Assembly: GCF_023231945.1 (NCBI RefSeq)
Contig: NZ_JAJLJH010000006.1
Location: 124,001 to 188,000, forward strand
DNA: 64,000 nt
Origin: Scleromatobacter humisilvae
GTDB taxonomy: Bacteria; Pseudomonadota; Gammaproteobacteria; Burkholderiales; Burkholderiaceae_C
Direction: 5' to 3'
Shown here: positions 28,014 to 38,828 of the stretch, in pieces
Position numbering within the stretch: position 1 is the first letter of the stretch
Layout: every line of letters starts with the position of its first letter
The notes under the pieces: generated by a model
What the model saw: the letters and a program-made list of their open reading frames with translations, nothing else
The model's database searches: none
What the model was told of the DNA's origin: nothing
Program-made: the position numbers and the translations under genes

Positions 28014-28847
28014 ATGATCAGCGGCAAGACCACCCTCATCGCCCACATCGGCTTTCCCACCGAGAGCTTCAAGGCGCCGATGATCTACAACCCGTGGTTC
28101 GACAAGCACGGCATCGATGCGGCCGTCATCCCGATGGGCGTGCGCCCCGAGGACTTCGCGACGAGCCTGAAGGCGATCTTCCGCATGTCCAACGTGCGCG
28201 GCGCGCTCGTGACGATGCCGCACAAGGTGGTGGCCAACTCGCTGGTCGACGAGATCACGCCGACCGCGCGCATCGCCGGCGCCTCCAACGCGATCCTGCT
28301 GCGCCCGGACGGCACGCTGCTGGGCGACCAGTTCGACGGCGCCGGCTTCGTGCGCGGCATCGAGCGCAAGGGCCTGCGGCTCGCGGGCAAGCGGGTGCTG
28401 GTGTCGGGCAACGGCGGCGTGGGCTCGGCCATCGCGGCGTCGCTCGCGGCGGCGGGCGTCGCGCAGATGGCGCTCTACGACGGCCACGTGGCCTCGTCGC
28501 AGGCGCTCGCCGCGCGCCTGCGCGAGCACTACCCGCAGCTCGAGATCGGCACCGGTTCCAACGATCCGGCCGGCTTCGACCTGATCGTCAACGCCACGCC
28601 GCTGGGCATGAAGGAGGGCGACCCGCTGCCCTTCGACATGTCCCGCGTCGCGCCCACGACCTTCGTCGGCGAGGTCGTGATGAAGCAGGAGATGACGCCG
28701 CTGCTGCTGGCCGCGCAGGCCCGCGGCTGCCCGTTCCAGCTCGGCACCGACATGCTGTTCGAGATGATCCCGGCCTACCTCGAGTTCTTCGGCTTCGGCA
28801 CCGCCACGCCGGAGGAACTGCGCGAGGTCGCGCAACTGCGCTACTGA
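28014..28847 (+). CDS. Shikimate/quinate dehydrogenase (AroE-like, catabolic variant)
   Basis: 277 residues in the two-domain AroE fold: N-terminal substrate domain and a Rossmann domain with SGNGGVGSAIA. The catalytic Lys (VTMPHK) and Asp (GDQFDGAGF) are kept. The substrate loop reads ESFKAPMIY where biosynthetic enzymes have SKSP, so a Ser that binds the shikimate carboxylate appears replaced by Ala. This points to a divergent catabolic enzyme that oxidises shikimate or quinate. It is 28 bases after the transporter and 45 before aroQ. Confidence 0.88.
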   Translation: MISGKTTLIAHIGFPTESFKAPMIYNPWFDKHGIDAAVIPMGVRPEDFATSLKAIFRMSNVRGALVTMPHKVVANSLVDEITPTARIAGASNAILLRPDGTLLGDQFDGAGFVRGIERKGLRLAGKRVLVSGNGGVGSAIAASLAAAGVAQMALYDGHVASSQALAARLREHYPQLEIGTGSNDPAGFDLIVNATPLGMKEGDPLPFDMSRVAPTTFVGEVVMKQEMTPLLLAAQARGCPFQLGTDMLFEMIPAYLEFFGFGTATPEELREVAQLRY

Positions 28848-28892
28848 ACACAAGACAAGACCATCGGCCTTCGAGGTGCGAGGAGACAAGCC

Positions 28893-29336
28893 ATGACGAG
28901 AATCCTGGTGCTGCATGGCATCAACCTGGACATGTTCGGCAAGCGCGACCCGGCGACGTACGGCAGCGCCACGCTGGCCGAGATCGACGAGCGCCTGCGC
29001 GCGCTCGGCCGCGAGCTGGACGTGGACGTGACCTGCTTCCACAGCAACATCGAAGGCGTGCTGTGCGAGCGCATCCACCAGGCGTTCAGGGACGCGGTCG
29101 ACGCCGTCGTCATCAACGCCGGCGCGTGGACCCACTACAGCATCGGCATCCGCGACGCGCTGGCGATCCTGAAGGCGCCGGTCGTCGAGGTGCACATGTC
29201 CAACGTGCATGCGCGCGAGGAATTCCGCCACAGGTCGGTGTTCGCCGAGATCGTGCGCGGACAGATCTGCGGCTTCGGCATCGACAGCTATTTGTTGGGA
29301 CTGCGCGCGGCGGCCTCCGCGGCGCGCCAGGCCTAG
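28893..29336 (+). CDS. aroQ: Type II 3-dehydroquinate dehydratase
   Basis: 147 residues, the usual size of the dodecameric type II enzyme that interconverts 3-dehydroquinate and 3-dehydroshikimate. Seen: FGKRDPATYG with the catalytic Tyr, NAGAWTHYSIGIRDAL and VEVHMSNVHAREEFRHRS with the catalytic His. The first loop reads HGINLDMFG instead of the common GPNLNLLG. AGGAGA at 28879-28884 precedes ATG 28893. Operon position shows a degradative role. Confidence 0.94.
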   Translation: MTRILVLHGINLDMFGKRDPATYGSATLAEIDERLRALGRELDVDVTCFHSNIEGVLCERIHQAFRDAVDAVVINAGAWTHYSIGIRDALAILKAPVVEVHMSNVHAREEFRHRSVFAEIVRGQICGFGIDSYLLGLRAAASAARQA

Positions 29337-29444
29337 GTTTCCGGATTCAAGCAACACGCGCCGGGCGCGAAAGTGCCCCGGACAAGCCGCTGCATGGCGG
29401 CCTCGATTTCCCGTCCCACTAAAACCACCACCAGGAGACATTCG

Positions 29445-30857
29445 ATGACCCCCAGCACCACGTCGTTCCGCTTGAACCAGGTCGCGGCCGCGCTCGTCGC
29501 GGCGGGCCTGTTCGCCGCCGCAGGCAGCGCGCGCGCCGACCAGCTCGCCGACCTGCAGGCCGCGCTCGCGAAGCTGCAGGCGCAGGTCGCCGAACTCCAG
29601 GCGCAGCGCGACGCCGACCAGCAGAAGGCCGCGGCGGCCGCGGCGGCGGCGCCCCCGCCGGCGCCGGCCGTGGTCGTCAACCCGCCGCCGGCCATCCCCT
29701 CGGCCACCGACATCGGCAACGCCTCGGCGCTGGTGCCCGTGCCGCGCCTGCTGCAGATCAAGACCAACGGCGGCAGCTTCATGGTCTACGGCGACGTCGA
29801 CGAGTACGTCAACCACATGCACAGCAGCAGCGGCGCCAAGATCAACGCGCTGCAGGACGGCGCGCTGCTGCGCAGCCGGCTGGGCTTCACCGGCTCGAAG
29901 GACTTCGGCTCCGGCTACGGCGCCGCCTTCACGCTGGAGACGGGCCTGAACGCCACCAACGGCACCCAGGCCGACCAGCCCAACGCCGGCACGACCGGCC
30001 TGACCACCAGCGGCCGCCTGTTCGACCGCCAGGCCTGGGCCGGCCTGACCAACACGTCCTTGGGCGAGTTCCGCGTGGGCCGCCAGAACACCGACATCCA
30101 GGCCACCGGCAACTACATCGACTACACCGAGCGCAACCTGGGCTCGGTGGTCAACTCGTTCGGCGTGCCCTCGCGCTACGACGGCGACTTCGCGTATCTC
30201 TCGCCGCGCATCGCCGGGGTGCAGGTGGTGGCGCACTACGCCATCGGCGGCGGCGGCCAGCAGAACACGAGCACGTTCAACCAAGGCGTGATGCAGCTGC
30301 GCGCCGACTACGTCAACGGCCCGATCCGCGTCGCCTACTCGGGGCTGCTGGCCAAGGAGCCCAAGGGCACGGTCAACGGCGCCGAGGTCTACTACCACAG
30401 CGCGTATGCGAACTACGACTACGGCATGGGCACGATCTACGCGGTGTTCATCCGCTCGAACAACGGCGGCGGCGCGCTCAACAACACCGGCGGCAACGAG
30501 GTGGGCAACATCCCCAGCGTGGTCAACGGCAGCAATGCCACGGTGCACACGCCCTACGACATCTACCAGGTCTCGGCCGACTACCGGGTGAGCTCGACGC
30601 TGCGCGTGGGCGGCCTGTACGGCAAGATCCGCGACACGGTCAACTCCAGCGGCAGCGCCACGGGCTGGTCGGTGGGTGCGTACTGGCAGGCGTTCTCCAA
30701 CTTCACGCTCTACGGCCTGATCGACGAGATGGACAACGACACGACCGGCTCGTTCGGGCTGGCGGGATCGGCCGGCCTGACCAAGAACTTCTCGGGCGCC
30801 AACCTCACCGGCCAGCGCATCACGGGCGTGCAGCTGGGCGGCCTGCTGCGCTTCTGA
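29445..30857 (+). CDS. Coiled-coil outer-membrane porin, copy 1
   Basis: A 470-residue porin. A signal peptide (cleavage near GSARA-DQ) is followed by a short alpha-helical coiled coil (DLQAALAKLQAQVAELQAQR), an Ala/Pro linker, then a beta-barrel that starts at FMVYGDVDEYVNH and ends in the terminal GGLLRF. AGGAGACA sets ATG 29445. It lies inside the shikimate/quinate operon and should let the substrate cross the outer membrane. Its mature part is nearly identical to the porin at 44745-46157; only one mature residue differs (IPSATD here, IPAATD there). Confidence 0.93.
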   Translation: MTPSTTSFRLNQVAAALVAAGLFAAAGSARADQLADLQAALAKLQAQVAELQAQRDADQQKAAAAAAAAPPPAPAVVVNPPPAIPSATDIGNASALVPVPRLLQIKTNGGSFMVYGDVDEYVNHMHSSSGAKINALQDGALLRSRLGFTGSKDFGSGYGAAFTLETGLNATNGTQADQPNAGTTGLTTSGRLFDRQAWAGLTNTSLGEFRVGRQNTDIQATGNYIDYTERNLGSVVNSFGVPSRYDGDFAYLSPRIAGVQVVAHYAIGGGGQQNTSTFNQGVMQLRADYVNGPIRVAYSGLLAKEPKGTVNGAEVYYHSAYANYDYGMGTIYAVFIRSNNGGGALNNTGGNEVGNIPSVVNGSNATVHTPYDIYQVSADYRVSSTLRVGGLYGKIRDTVNSSGSATGWSVGAYWQAFSNFTLYGLIDEMDNDTTGSFGLAGSAGLTKNFSGANLTGQRITGVQLGGLLRF

Positions 30858-30860
30858 TCG
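29527..30860 (+). repeat. 1334-bp direct repeat, copy 1
   Basis: Matches 44827-46160 at a constant offset of 15300 bases. I count six mismatches, all within the first 251 bases; the last 1083 bases (29778-30860) look identical. It starts inside the signal peptide region and ends 3 bases after the stop codon, so it is a porin gene copy and not an IS. Confidence 0.93.
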
Positions 30861-30917
30861 GTGGCCATGGCTGAAACTGTCCTACCATCGACCTCATCCC
30901 GACCCGAGGAGCTATCG

Positions 30918-31814
30918 ATGACGTCTCCCGCACTCGACCGCGAACTCGCCACCGAGGCCAGCGACCCGATCGGACTCGATGGCATCGAGTTCATCGAATA
31001 CACCACCCCGCGCCCGCAGGCGCTGGGCCAGGTGCTGGAGATGATGGGCTTCCGGCCGATCGCGCGCCACCGCTCGCGCGAGGTGACGCTGTATCGCCAG
31101 GGCGAGATGAACATCGTCGTCAACGCGAGCTCGCCGGCGCCGGTGGACAGCGAGGGCGAACTCGACGAGGCGCCGAAGATCGCCGCCATCGCGCTGCGCG
31201 TGCGCGACGCCGCGGCGGCCTATCGCCACGTGCTCGATCTCGGCGCGTGGGGCGTGCCGACGAAGGTGGAGGTGATGGAGCTCAACATCCCGGCGATCCA
31301 CGGCGTCGGCGGCTCGCGCATCTACTTCGTCGACCGCTACCGCGAGTTCTCGATCTACGACGTCGACTTCACCGCCATCCCGACCGTCGACCAGAAGCCG
31401 CCGGCGCTCGCCGACATGCACTGGTTCGGCATCGTCCAGTACATCGGCAACGACCGCATGCAGGACTGGACGGCGTTCTACTCGATGCTGTTCGGCTTCG
31501 CCGTGCTGCCCGACGACCAGCGCTTCGGCGTGATGCCCAAGGGCCGCGTGCTCGTCGGACCGGGCAGCGCGCGCAGCCGCTTCTACGTGCAGCTGATCGA
31601 GCCCGAGCCGGGCATCCTCGACGCCAAGGGCACCGAGTGGATCGCGCGCATCGGGCTCGGCACGCCCGACCCGCGCGCCTGCGTGGCGGCGCTGCGCGAG
31701 CGCGGCATGGCCTTCGCGGAGACGCCGCACGTGCACTCGGACGAGCGCGGCGCGCTGACGCGCACGCAGCTGGGCAGCGTCGTCTTCGAGCTGGTGCGCG
31801 ACGCGGCGCGCTGA
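30918..31814 (+). CDS. VOC/HPPD-like protein, split partner of a QuiC-type dehydroshikimate dehydratase
   Basis: 298 residues with two vicinal-oxygen-chelate repeats, as in 4-hydroxyphenylpyruvate dioxygenase. Seen: GIEFIEYTTPRPQALGQVLE, MHWFGIVQYIGNDRM with a metal-type His and GSVVFELVRD with the last Glu. Where HPPD has a second His in a GVQHIA segment this protein has GTEWIA, so classical HPPD chemistry is doubtful. In many bacteria this domain is the C-terminal half of QuiC-type dehydroshikimate dehydratases; here it is a separate gene, 18 bases before the barrel gene. ATG 30918 follows CGAGGAGC. Confidence 0.82.
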   Translation: MTSPALDRELATEASDPIGLDGIEFIEYTTPRPQALGQVLEMMGFRPIARHRSREVTLYRQGEMNIVVNASSPAPVDSEGELDEAPKIAAIALRVRDAAAAYRHVLDLGAWGVPTKVEVMELNIPAIHGVGGSRIYFVDRYREFSIYDVDFTAIPTVDQKPPALADMHWFGIVQYIGNDRMQDWTAFYSMLFGFAVLPDDQRFGVMPKGRVLVGPGSARSRFYVQLIEPEPGILDAKGTEWIARIGLGTPDPRACVAALRERGMAFAETPHVHSDERGALTRTQLGSVVFELVRDAAR

Positions 31815-31832
31815 TCTTCACGGAGCCCTCTC

Positions 31833-32741
31833 ATGACGCAAACCACCGGCCGCATCGACGACTTCGGCATGGACACGATCTCGCTGGCCGGCCCGCTGCC
31901 GCAGAAGCTGCAGGCCATCCGCGAGGCCGGCTTCACGCAGGTGATGCTGTCGGCGCGCGATCTCGTCGGCCACGAGGGCGGGCTGGACGCGGCGATCGCC
32001 GCCGTGCGCGCGAGCGGCCTGCGCGTCACCGGCTTCCAGGTGCTGCGCGACTTCGAAGGGCTCAGCGGCCAGATGCACGACTACAAGGTCGACATCGCCA
32101 AGTCCATGCTCGATCTGTGCGCGGCGGTCGGGGCCAAGGTGCTGCTCGTTTGTTCGTCGACGTCGGCGCACGCGAGCGGCGACCGCGACCTCATCGCGCG
32201 CGACCTGCGCAAGCTCGCGATGCTGGCGCTGCCGTACGGCATCCGCATCGCGTTCGAGGCCTTGTCGTGGGGCCGCTCGATCGAGCAGTTCCCGGACGCG
32301 TGGGACGTCATCTGCCGCGCCGACATGCCCAACCTCGGCCTGGGCCTGGACTCGTTCCACCTGCTCGCGACGCGCACGCCGCTGACCGAGCTGCAGTGGC
32401 TGGATCCGCAGCGCATCTTCCTCGTGCAGCTGGCGGACTTCATGTGGCAGGAGATCCGCTCCGTCGAGGAACGCATCTCGACCGCGCGCCACTTCCGCGT
32501 GTTCCCGGGCGAGGGCGCGCACAGCGCGGATGTCGCCACGCTGGTGGCGACGCTGCATGCGCAGGGCTACCGGGGCGACTTCAGCTTCGAGGTCTTCAAC
32601 GACGATTACCAGCAGATCGCGCCGGCCGTCGTCGCGCGGCGCGCGCGCCAGGCGGCGAACTGGCTGGGCGAGGACATCCTGCGCCGCTCGGTGCCGCTGC
32701 CGGGCCTGATGCGGCTGCGCGAGGCGTCCGCGCGAGGCTGA
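31833..32741 (+). CDS. quiC: 3-dehydroshikimate dehydratase (xylose-isomerase-like TIM barrel)
   Basis: 302 residues of an AP-endonuclease-2/sugar-phosphate isomerase barrel. Likely metal ligands follow the QuiC/AsbF pattern: Glu in IAFEALSWG, Asp in LGLGLDSFHLL, Gln in LVQLADF and Glu in FSFEVFNDD. It dehydrates 3-dehydroshikimate to protocatechuate, joining the shikimate/quinate operon to the pob/pca operon. Last gene of its operon and convergent with the UndA-like gene. A sugar isomerase role is the alternative, but context favours QuiC. Confidence 0.85.
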   Translation: MTQTTGRIDDFGMDTISLAGPLPQKLQAIREAGFTQVMLSARDLVGHEGGLDAAIAAVRASGLRVTGFQVLRDFEGLSGQMHDYKVDIAKSMLDLCAAVGAKVLLVCSSTSAHASGDRDLIARDLRKLAMLALPYGIRIAFEALSWGRSIEQFPDAWDVICRADMPNLGLGLDSFHLLATRTPLTELQWLDPQRIFLVQLADFMWQEIRSVEERISTARHFRVFPGEGAHSADVATLVATLHAQGYRGDFSFEVFNDDYQQIAPAVVARRARQAANWLGEDILRRSVPLPGLMRLREASARG

Positions 32742-32765
32742 TCGCGCGCACGCCCCTGTCGTCGA

Positions 32766-33578
32766 TCAGGCGACGTTGAGGCTGTCGAAGCCCAGCGTCG
32801 ACGAGTTGGACGCGGTCTCGTCGAACGTGCCGTGGATGGACGCCATCATCGCGCTGTCCAGCGACAGCTCCATGTAGCGGTAGCTCGTCCTGATCGCCTG
32901 GCGGACATGGGCGATCTCGCGCGCGCTCGGGGCGTGGCCCAGCAGCGTCGCGACGATGTCGAGCGCCTCCCACGGATGCGTGTCGTCGTACTCGGCGTGC
33001 ACCTTCAGCCAGCGCATCGCCGGCACGCGCACGTCGTCGGGCAGCGACCTGGCGTAGGTGTCCTGCGAGCACACGACGCACGACCATTCGCCGGTGGCGC
33101 CTTCGACGGCGTAGTTGGTGGCCGCGACGGCGACCGCGAGGTCGGCGCGGTCGCACACGTACCAGCACCAGTGCGCGAGGGCCTCGAGCTCCTCGATGTC
33201 CGAGCCCGTGCGCAGGTCGTTCAGCGTCAGGCCGGCCGCGCTGGACCAGGTCGCCCAGTGCTCCGCGTGCTTCTGCTCGACGCGGATGTTCTGGATCAGG
33301 TAGCGGCGCGCCATGTCCACGCCGGGGCCGTCGCCGTAGCCGGCCTTCTTGAGGTTCATGGCCATGAAGCGCGGGAACTGCTCGATCGTGGGCCAGATGC
33401 CTACCAGGAAGCGCTGCAGCGTCGGCAGCGGCAGCTTGGCGTCGCGCATCAGCGCGAACAATTCGTGATCGACCACGCGGCGCTTGTGCGGCGTCGTCTC
33501 GTGGACGACGCGTTGCAGCCAGACCGGATAGCTGCCGATGCTCTTGAGGTCACCGGTGCGGCGAAATGCGTTTGACAT
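32766..33578 (-). CDS. undA: UndA-like non-heme iron fatty-acid decarboxylase (1-alkene forming)
   Basis: 270 residues of the heme-oxygenase-like di-iron (HDO/TenA-like) fold. The metal motif is complete: E101, H104, E159, and H194-x3-D198-x2-H201 in VHAEYDDTHPWEALD. These residue numbers equal the iron ligands I recall for Pseudomonas UndA, and RRVVDHELFALMRD, NYAVEGATGEWS and AHWCWY look like close matches to that enzyme. UndA turns medium-chain fatty acids such as laurate into terminal alkenes (1-undecene) and CO2 with O2. AGGAGA before ATG 33578 sets the start. It sits 114 bases behind a hybrid histidine kinase and is not part of the neighbouring sugar or aromatic operons. Confidence 0.82.
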   Translation of the reverse strand: MSNAFRRTGDLKSIGSYPVWLQRVVHETTPHKRRVVDHELFALMRDAKLPLPTLQRFLVGIWPTIEQFPRFMAMNLKKAGYGDGPGVDMARRYLIQNIRVEQKHAEHWATWSSAAGLTLNDLRTGSDIEELEALAHWCWYVCDRADLAVAVAATNYAVEGATGEWSCVVCSQDTYARSLPDDVRVPAMRWLKVHAEYDDTHPWEALDIVATLLGHAPSAREIAHVRQAIRTSYRYMELSLDSAMMASIHGTFDETASNSSTLGFDSLNVA

Positions 33579-33692
33579 GGATCTCCTAGCGTGCACGTTG
33601 ATGGACAGGCTCGCTCGAGTCCGCCGTCCCTGTCGGCGGCGCGAGCCTCGGGCCGGGTCGTCGCGTCCCCTGTGATCGCGACGGTCCGGATT

Positions 33693-35957
<2,265 letters not shown>

Positions 35958-36327
35958 CAGGAGGAGGACACACACCGTCGACGCGTCACTTGACAGCTCG
36001 TTCAGGAGACGCGTCGTATCGGCTCACGACTGGGGGATTGCCGCCTCTTGGACGACCGAATCGAGCTGTCGGAATCGTGACGGAGTCCACGTGACTTGGG
36101 AAGTCGTGAACGGCCTCGCAGACTGTGGGGAAATCTGGACGTGTGCTCGACGGGCCGCGTCGGCATGGTCGCGCTCGCATCGTCGTGTGCGATCAGCGCG
36201 CGCACGAGGGGCCGCAGCAGGGGATGCTTTCCCGCTGCCGATCGGACATGGACAGAACAATGGATTACTTGTCCGTCATCGTACAACGAACGTCGGTCTG
36301 CTCTCGGCCATCCGCCCCGCTGGGCGC
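35958..36327. other. 370-bp gap upstream of the kinase gene
   Basis: No convincing gene. It must hold the kinase promoter. The only clear element is a GntR-type half-symmetric site at 36275-36287, described separately. Confidence 0.6.
36275..36287. promoter_or_regulatory. Candidate operator of the uronate GntR regulator, site 1 (imperfect)
   Basis: GTCATCGTACAAC matches the strong sites in 11 of 13 positions. It lies about 40 bases past the 3' end of the gntR gene and 320 bases upstream of the kinase. Confidence 0.4.
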
Positions 36328-37053
36328 TCAGCGAGGCTCGGTCTGCGAGCGGCGGCGGCGTTCGCGGCTGTTGGCCAGGTGGGTGCGCATGGCCGCGCGC
36401 GCGCCCTCGGCGTCCTGGCTGGCGATCGCGTCGAAGATGCTCTCGTGCTCGCCGTTGACGCGGCGCAGGTATTCGCGGCGCTCGTCGGTCATCGCCTGCG
36501 CCGGCTCGAGGCGGGCGCGGGGGATGATGCGGCTGCCGAGCGTGGTCATCAGGTCGGCGAAGTGGTCGTTCTGCGTGGCACGCGCCACTTCCTGGTGGAA
36601 CAGGAAGTCGGCGGCGACCGCATCGCTGCCATGCTCCAACGCAAGAGCGAGCGCGTCGAGCGCCTTGCGCATGGCCGCCAGGTTGGCCTCCGTGCGGCGT
36701 TGCGCGGCCAGCGCGGCCGCCTCGGTCTCGAGGCCGATGCGCAACTCGAGCACGGCCACGACGTCCTGCAGCGTCGCGTACTGTTCGCGGCTGATCTTGA
36801 AGCCGGCGTCGTCGCCGAGCCCGAGCACGAAGGTGCCGATGCCGTGGCGGGTCTCGACCAGGCCCGAGGCCTGGAGCTTGGACAGGGCTTCGCGCACCAC
36901 GGTGCGGCTGACCTCGAACTCCGCCATGATCGCGGCCTCGGTCGGCATCTTGATGCCGACGGGCAGGCGGCCATCCCGGATACGTTCGCTGAGCGAGGAC
37001 ACGAGCTCGAGCGCCAGCGAGCGGGGTCGGCGGCGTGCTTCTGCTGTACTCAT
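36328..37053 (-). CDS. GntR/FCD (FadR-type) regulator of uronate/aldarate genes
   Basis: 241 residues: a winged helix ([20 protein letters not shown]) and an FCD domain with likely metal/ligand His residues ([21 protein letters not shown]). It is divergent from the galactarate dehydratase gene; a perfect-core dyad lies between, and the same dyad recurs before udh/kdgD 6 kb away. Inference: repressor of the whole module, released by galactarate, a lactone or another pathway acid. Confidence 0.92.
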   Translation of the reverse strand: MSTAEARRRPRSLALELVSSLSERIRDGRLPVGIKMPTEAAIMAEFEVSRTVVREALSKLQASGLVETRHGIGTFVLGLGDDAGFKISREQYATLQDVVAVLELRIGLETEAAALAAQRRTEANLAAMRKALDALALALEHGSDAVAADFLFHQEVARATQNDHFADLMTTLGSRIIPRARLEPAQAMTDERREYLRRVNGEHESIFDAIASQDAEGARAAMRTHLANSRERRRRSQTEPR

Positions 37054-37109
37054 GACTTGGGATTTACACCGATCATCCGCCGCGCGGAAAGCAGAGAGTT
37101 CATAATCTC

Positions 37110-37122
37110 GTTGTACGACAAC
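37110..37122. promoter_or_regulatory. Candidate operator of the uronate GntR regulator, site 2
   Basis: GTTGTACGACAAC, the exact reverse complement of the site at 43489-43501. The core GTC-G-TAC on the minus strand fits the FadR-subfamily pattern. It lies between gntR (57 bases) and the dehydratase gene (108 bases). Confidence 0.65.
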
Positions 37123-37230
37123 CGACGACAGACTGCAAGCAAATTACGTGGGAACTGTACCAACATTGCGCCCGCCGAGCCGCGGACGCGAGAGGTGCGC
37201 CGGCCCGCGAACGGTTCCGACAGGACAGCG

Positions 37231-38817
37231 ATGACAGACACCCCCGGCCGACCGCCGCTCACCATCCGCATGCACGCCGCCGACAACGTGGCCATCGTCG
37301 CCAACGACGGCGGACTGTCCCCGGGCACCGTGTTGCCCGCGGGCGTGCCCGGCGCCGGCGTCACGCTGCGCGACAAGGTGCCGCAAGGCCACAAGGTCGC
37401 GCTGGTCGACCTCGCCGAGGGCGCGGCCATCCTGCGCTACAACGTGCCCATCGGCTACGCGTTGAAGCCGATCCCTGCCGGAAGCTGGGTGCACGAGCGG
37501 CTGATCCGGATGCCCGCCGCGCGCGAGCTCGAAGGCCTGCCGATGGCCTCCGTCGAGGCGGCGCCCGTCGAAGCGCTGGCGGGCTACACGTTCGAGGGCT
37601 ATCGCAACGCCGATGGTTCGGTCGGCACGCGCAACATCCTGGCGATCACGACGACCGTGCAGTGCGTGGCCGGCGTCGTCGCGGTGGCCGTCGCGCGCAT
37701 CAAGGCGGAGCTGCTGCCGCTGTATCCGCACGTCGACGACGTCGTCGGCCTCGAGCACACGTACGGCTGCGGCGTGGCCATTGACGCGCCCGGTGCCGAG
37801 ATCCCGATCCGCACGCTGCGCAACATCTCGCTGAACCCGAACTTCGGCGGCGAGGTGATGGTGGTGAGCCTGGGTTGCGAGAAGCTGCAGCCGGATCGCC
37901 TGCTGCCGCCCGGCAGCTTCCCGATCGCCGACGAGCGCGATGCCGCGCTGGGGCCCGAGACGGTATGCCTGCAGGCCGACAGCCATGTGGGCTTCATGTC
38001 CATGATCGAGGACATCGTCGCCAGCGCCGGGCCGCACCTCGCGCGCCTGGACGCGCGCCGGCGCGAGACCGTGCCGGCCAGCGAGCTGGTCGTCGGCGTC
38101 CAGTGCGGCGGCAGCGATGCGTTCTCGGGCGTCACCGCGAATCCGGCCGTCGGCTTCTGCGCGGACCTGCTGGTGCGCGCGGGCGCGACCATCATGTTCA
38201 GCGAGAACACGGAGGTGCGCGACGCCGTCGACCAGCTCACCAGCCGCGCGGCGACGCCGGCCGTCGCCGAGGCGATCGTGCGCGAGCTCGGTTGGTACGA
38301 CCGCTACCTGGATCGCGGCCGCGTCGACCGCGCCGCCAACACGACGCCCGGCAACAAGGCCGGCGGGCTGTCCAACATCGCGGAAAAGGCGATGGGCTCC
38401 ATCGTCAAGAGCGGCTCGTCGGCGATCTCGCACGTGCTGTCGCCGGGCGAGAAGCTGCGCCGCGACCAGCGCGGGCTCGTCTATGCGGCCACGCCGGCCA
38501 GCGACTTCATCTGCGGCACGCTGCAGCTGGCCGCGGGCATGAACCTGCATGTGTTCACGACGGGGCGCGGCACGCCCTACGGCCTCGCGCAATGCCCGGT
38601 GGTCAAGGTGGCGACGCGCAGCGACCTGGCGCGGCGCTGGAACGACCTGATGGACGTCAACGCGGGCCGCATCGCCGACGGCGAGGCGACGATCGCCGAC
38701 ATGGGCTGGGAGCTGTTCCACCTGCTGCTGTCGGTGGCCAGCGGAAAGAAGACCTGGGCCGAGCACTGGAAGCTGCACAACGCGCTGGTGCTGTTCAATC
38801 CGGCGCCGGTGACCTGA
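37231..38817 (+). CDS. garD: Galactarate dehydratase (GarD/UxaA family)
   Basis: 528 residues, the GarD length. An N-terminal SAF domain ([17 protein letters not shown]) is followed by the UxaA-type core: [42 protein letters not shown], and [18 protein letters not shown]. Conserved Cys residues fit an iron-dependent dehydratase. It makes 5-dehydro-4-deoxyglucarate, the KdgD substrate. ATG 37231 was chosen from family length. It converges with dctM. Confidence 0.9.
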   Translation: MTDTPGRPPLTIRMHAADNVAIVANDGGLSPGTVLPAGVPGAGVTLRDKVPQGHKVALVDLAEGAAILRYNVPIGYALKPIPAGSWVHERLIRMPAARELEGLPMASVEAAPVEALAGYTFEGYRNADGSVGTRNILAITTTVQCVAGVVAVAVARIKAELLPLYPHVDDVVGLEHTYGCGVAIDAPGAEIPIRTLRNISLNPNFGGEVMVVSLGCEKLQPDRLLPPGSFPIADERDAALGPETVCLQADSHVGFMSMIEDIVASAGPHLARLDARRRETVPASELVVGVQCGGSDAFSGVTANPAVGFCADLLVRAGATIMFSENTEVRDAVDQLTSRAATPAVAEAIVRELGWYDRYLDRGRVDRAANTTPGNKAGGLSNIAEKAMGSIVKSGSSAISHVLSPGEKLRRDQRGLVYAATPASDFICGTLQLAAGMNLHVFTTGRGTPYGLAQCPVVKVATRSDLARRWNDLMDVNAGRIADGEATIADMGWELFHLLLSVASGKKTWAEHWKLHNALVLFNPAPVT

Positions 38818-38828
38818 ACCGGGCCGGC

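Noticed and set aside
30918-31814. True 4-hydroxyphenylpyruvate dioxygenase for tyrosine breakdown
   Set aside because: One metal His appears missing, no tyrosine genes are nearby, and the neighbour is a dehydroshikimate dehydratase.
32766-33578. TenA thiaminase or PqqC assignment
   Set aside because: The H-x3-D-x2-H plus two Glu metal set and overall match fit UndA; TenA uses a catalytic Cys/Glu pair and no metal.
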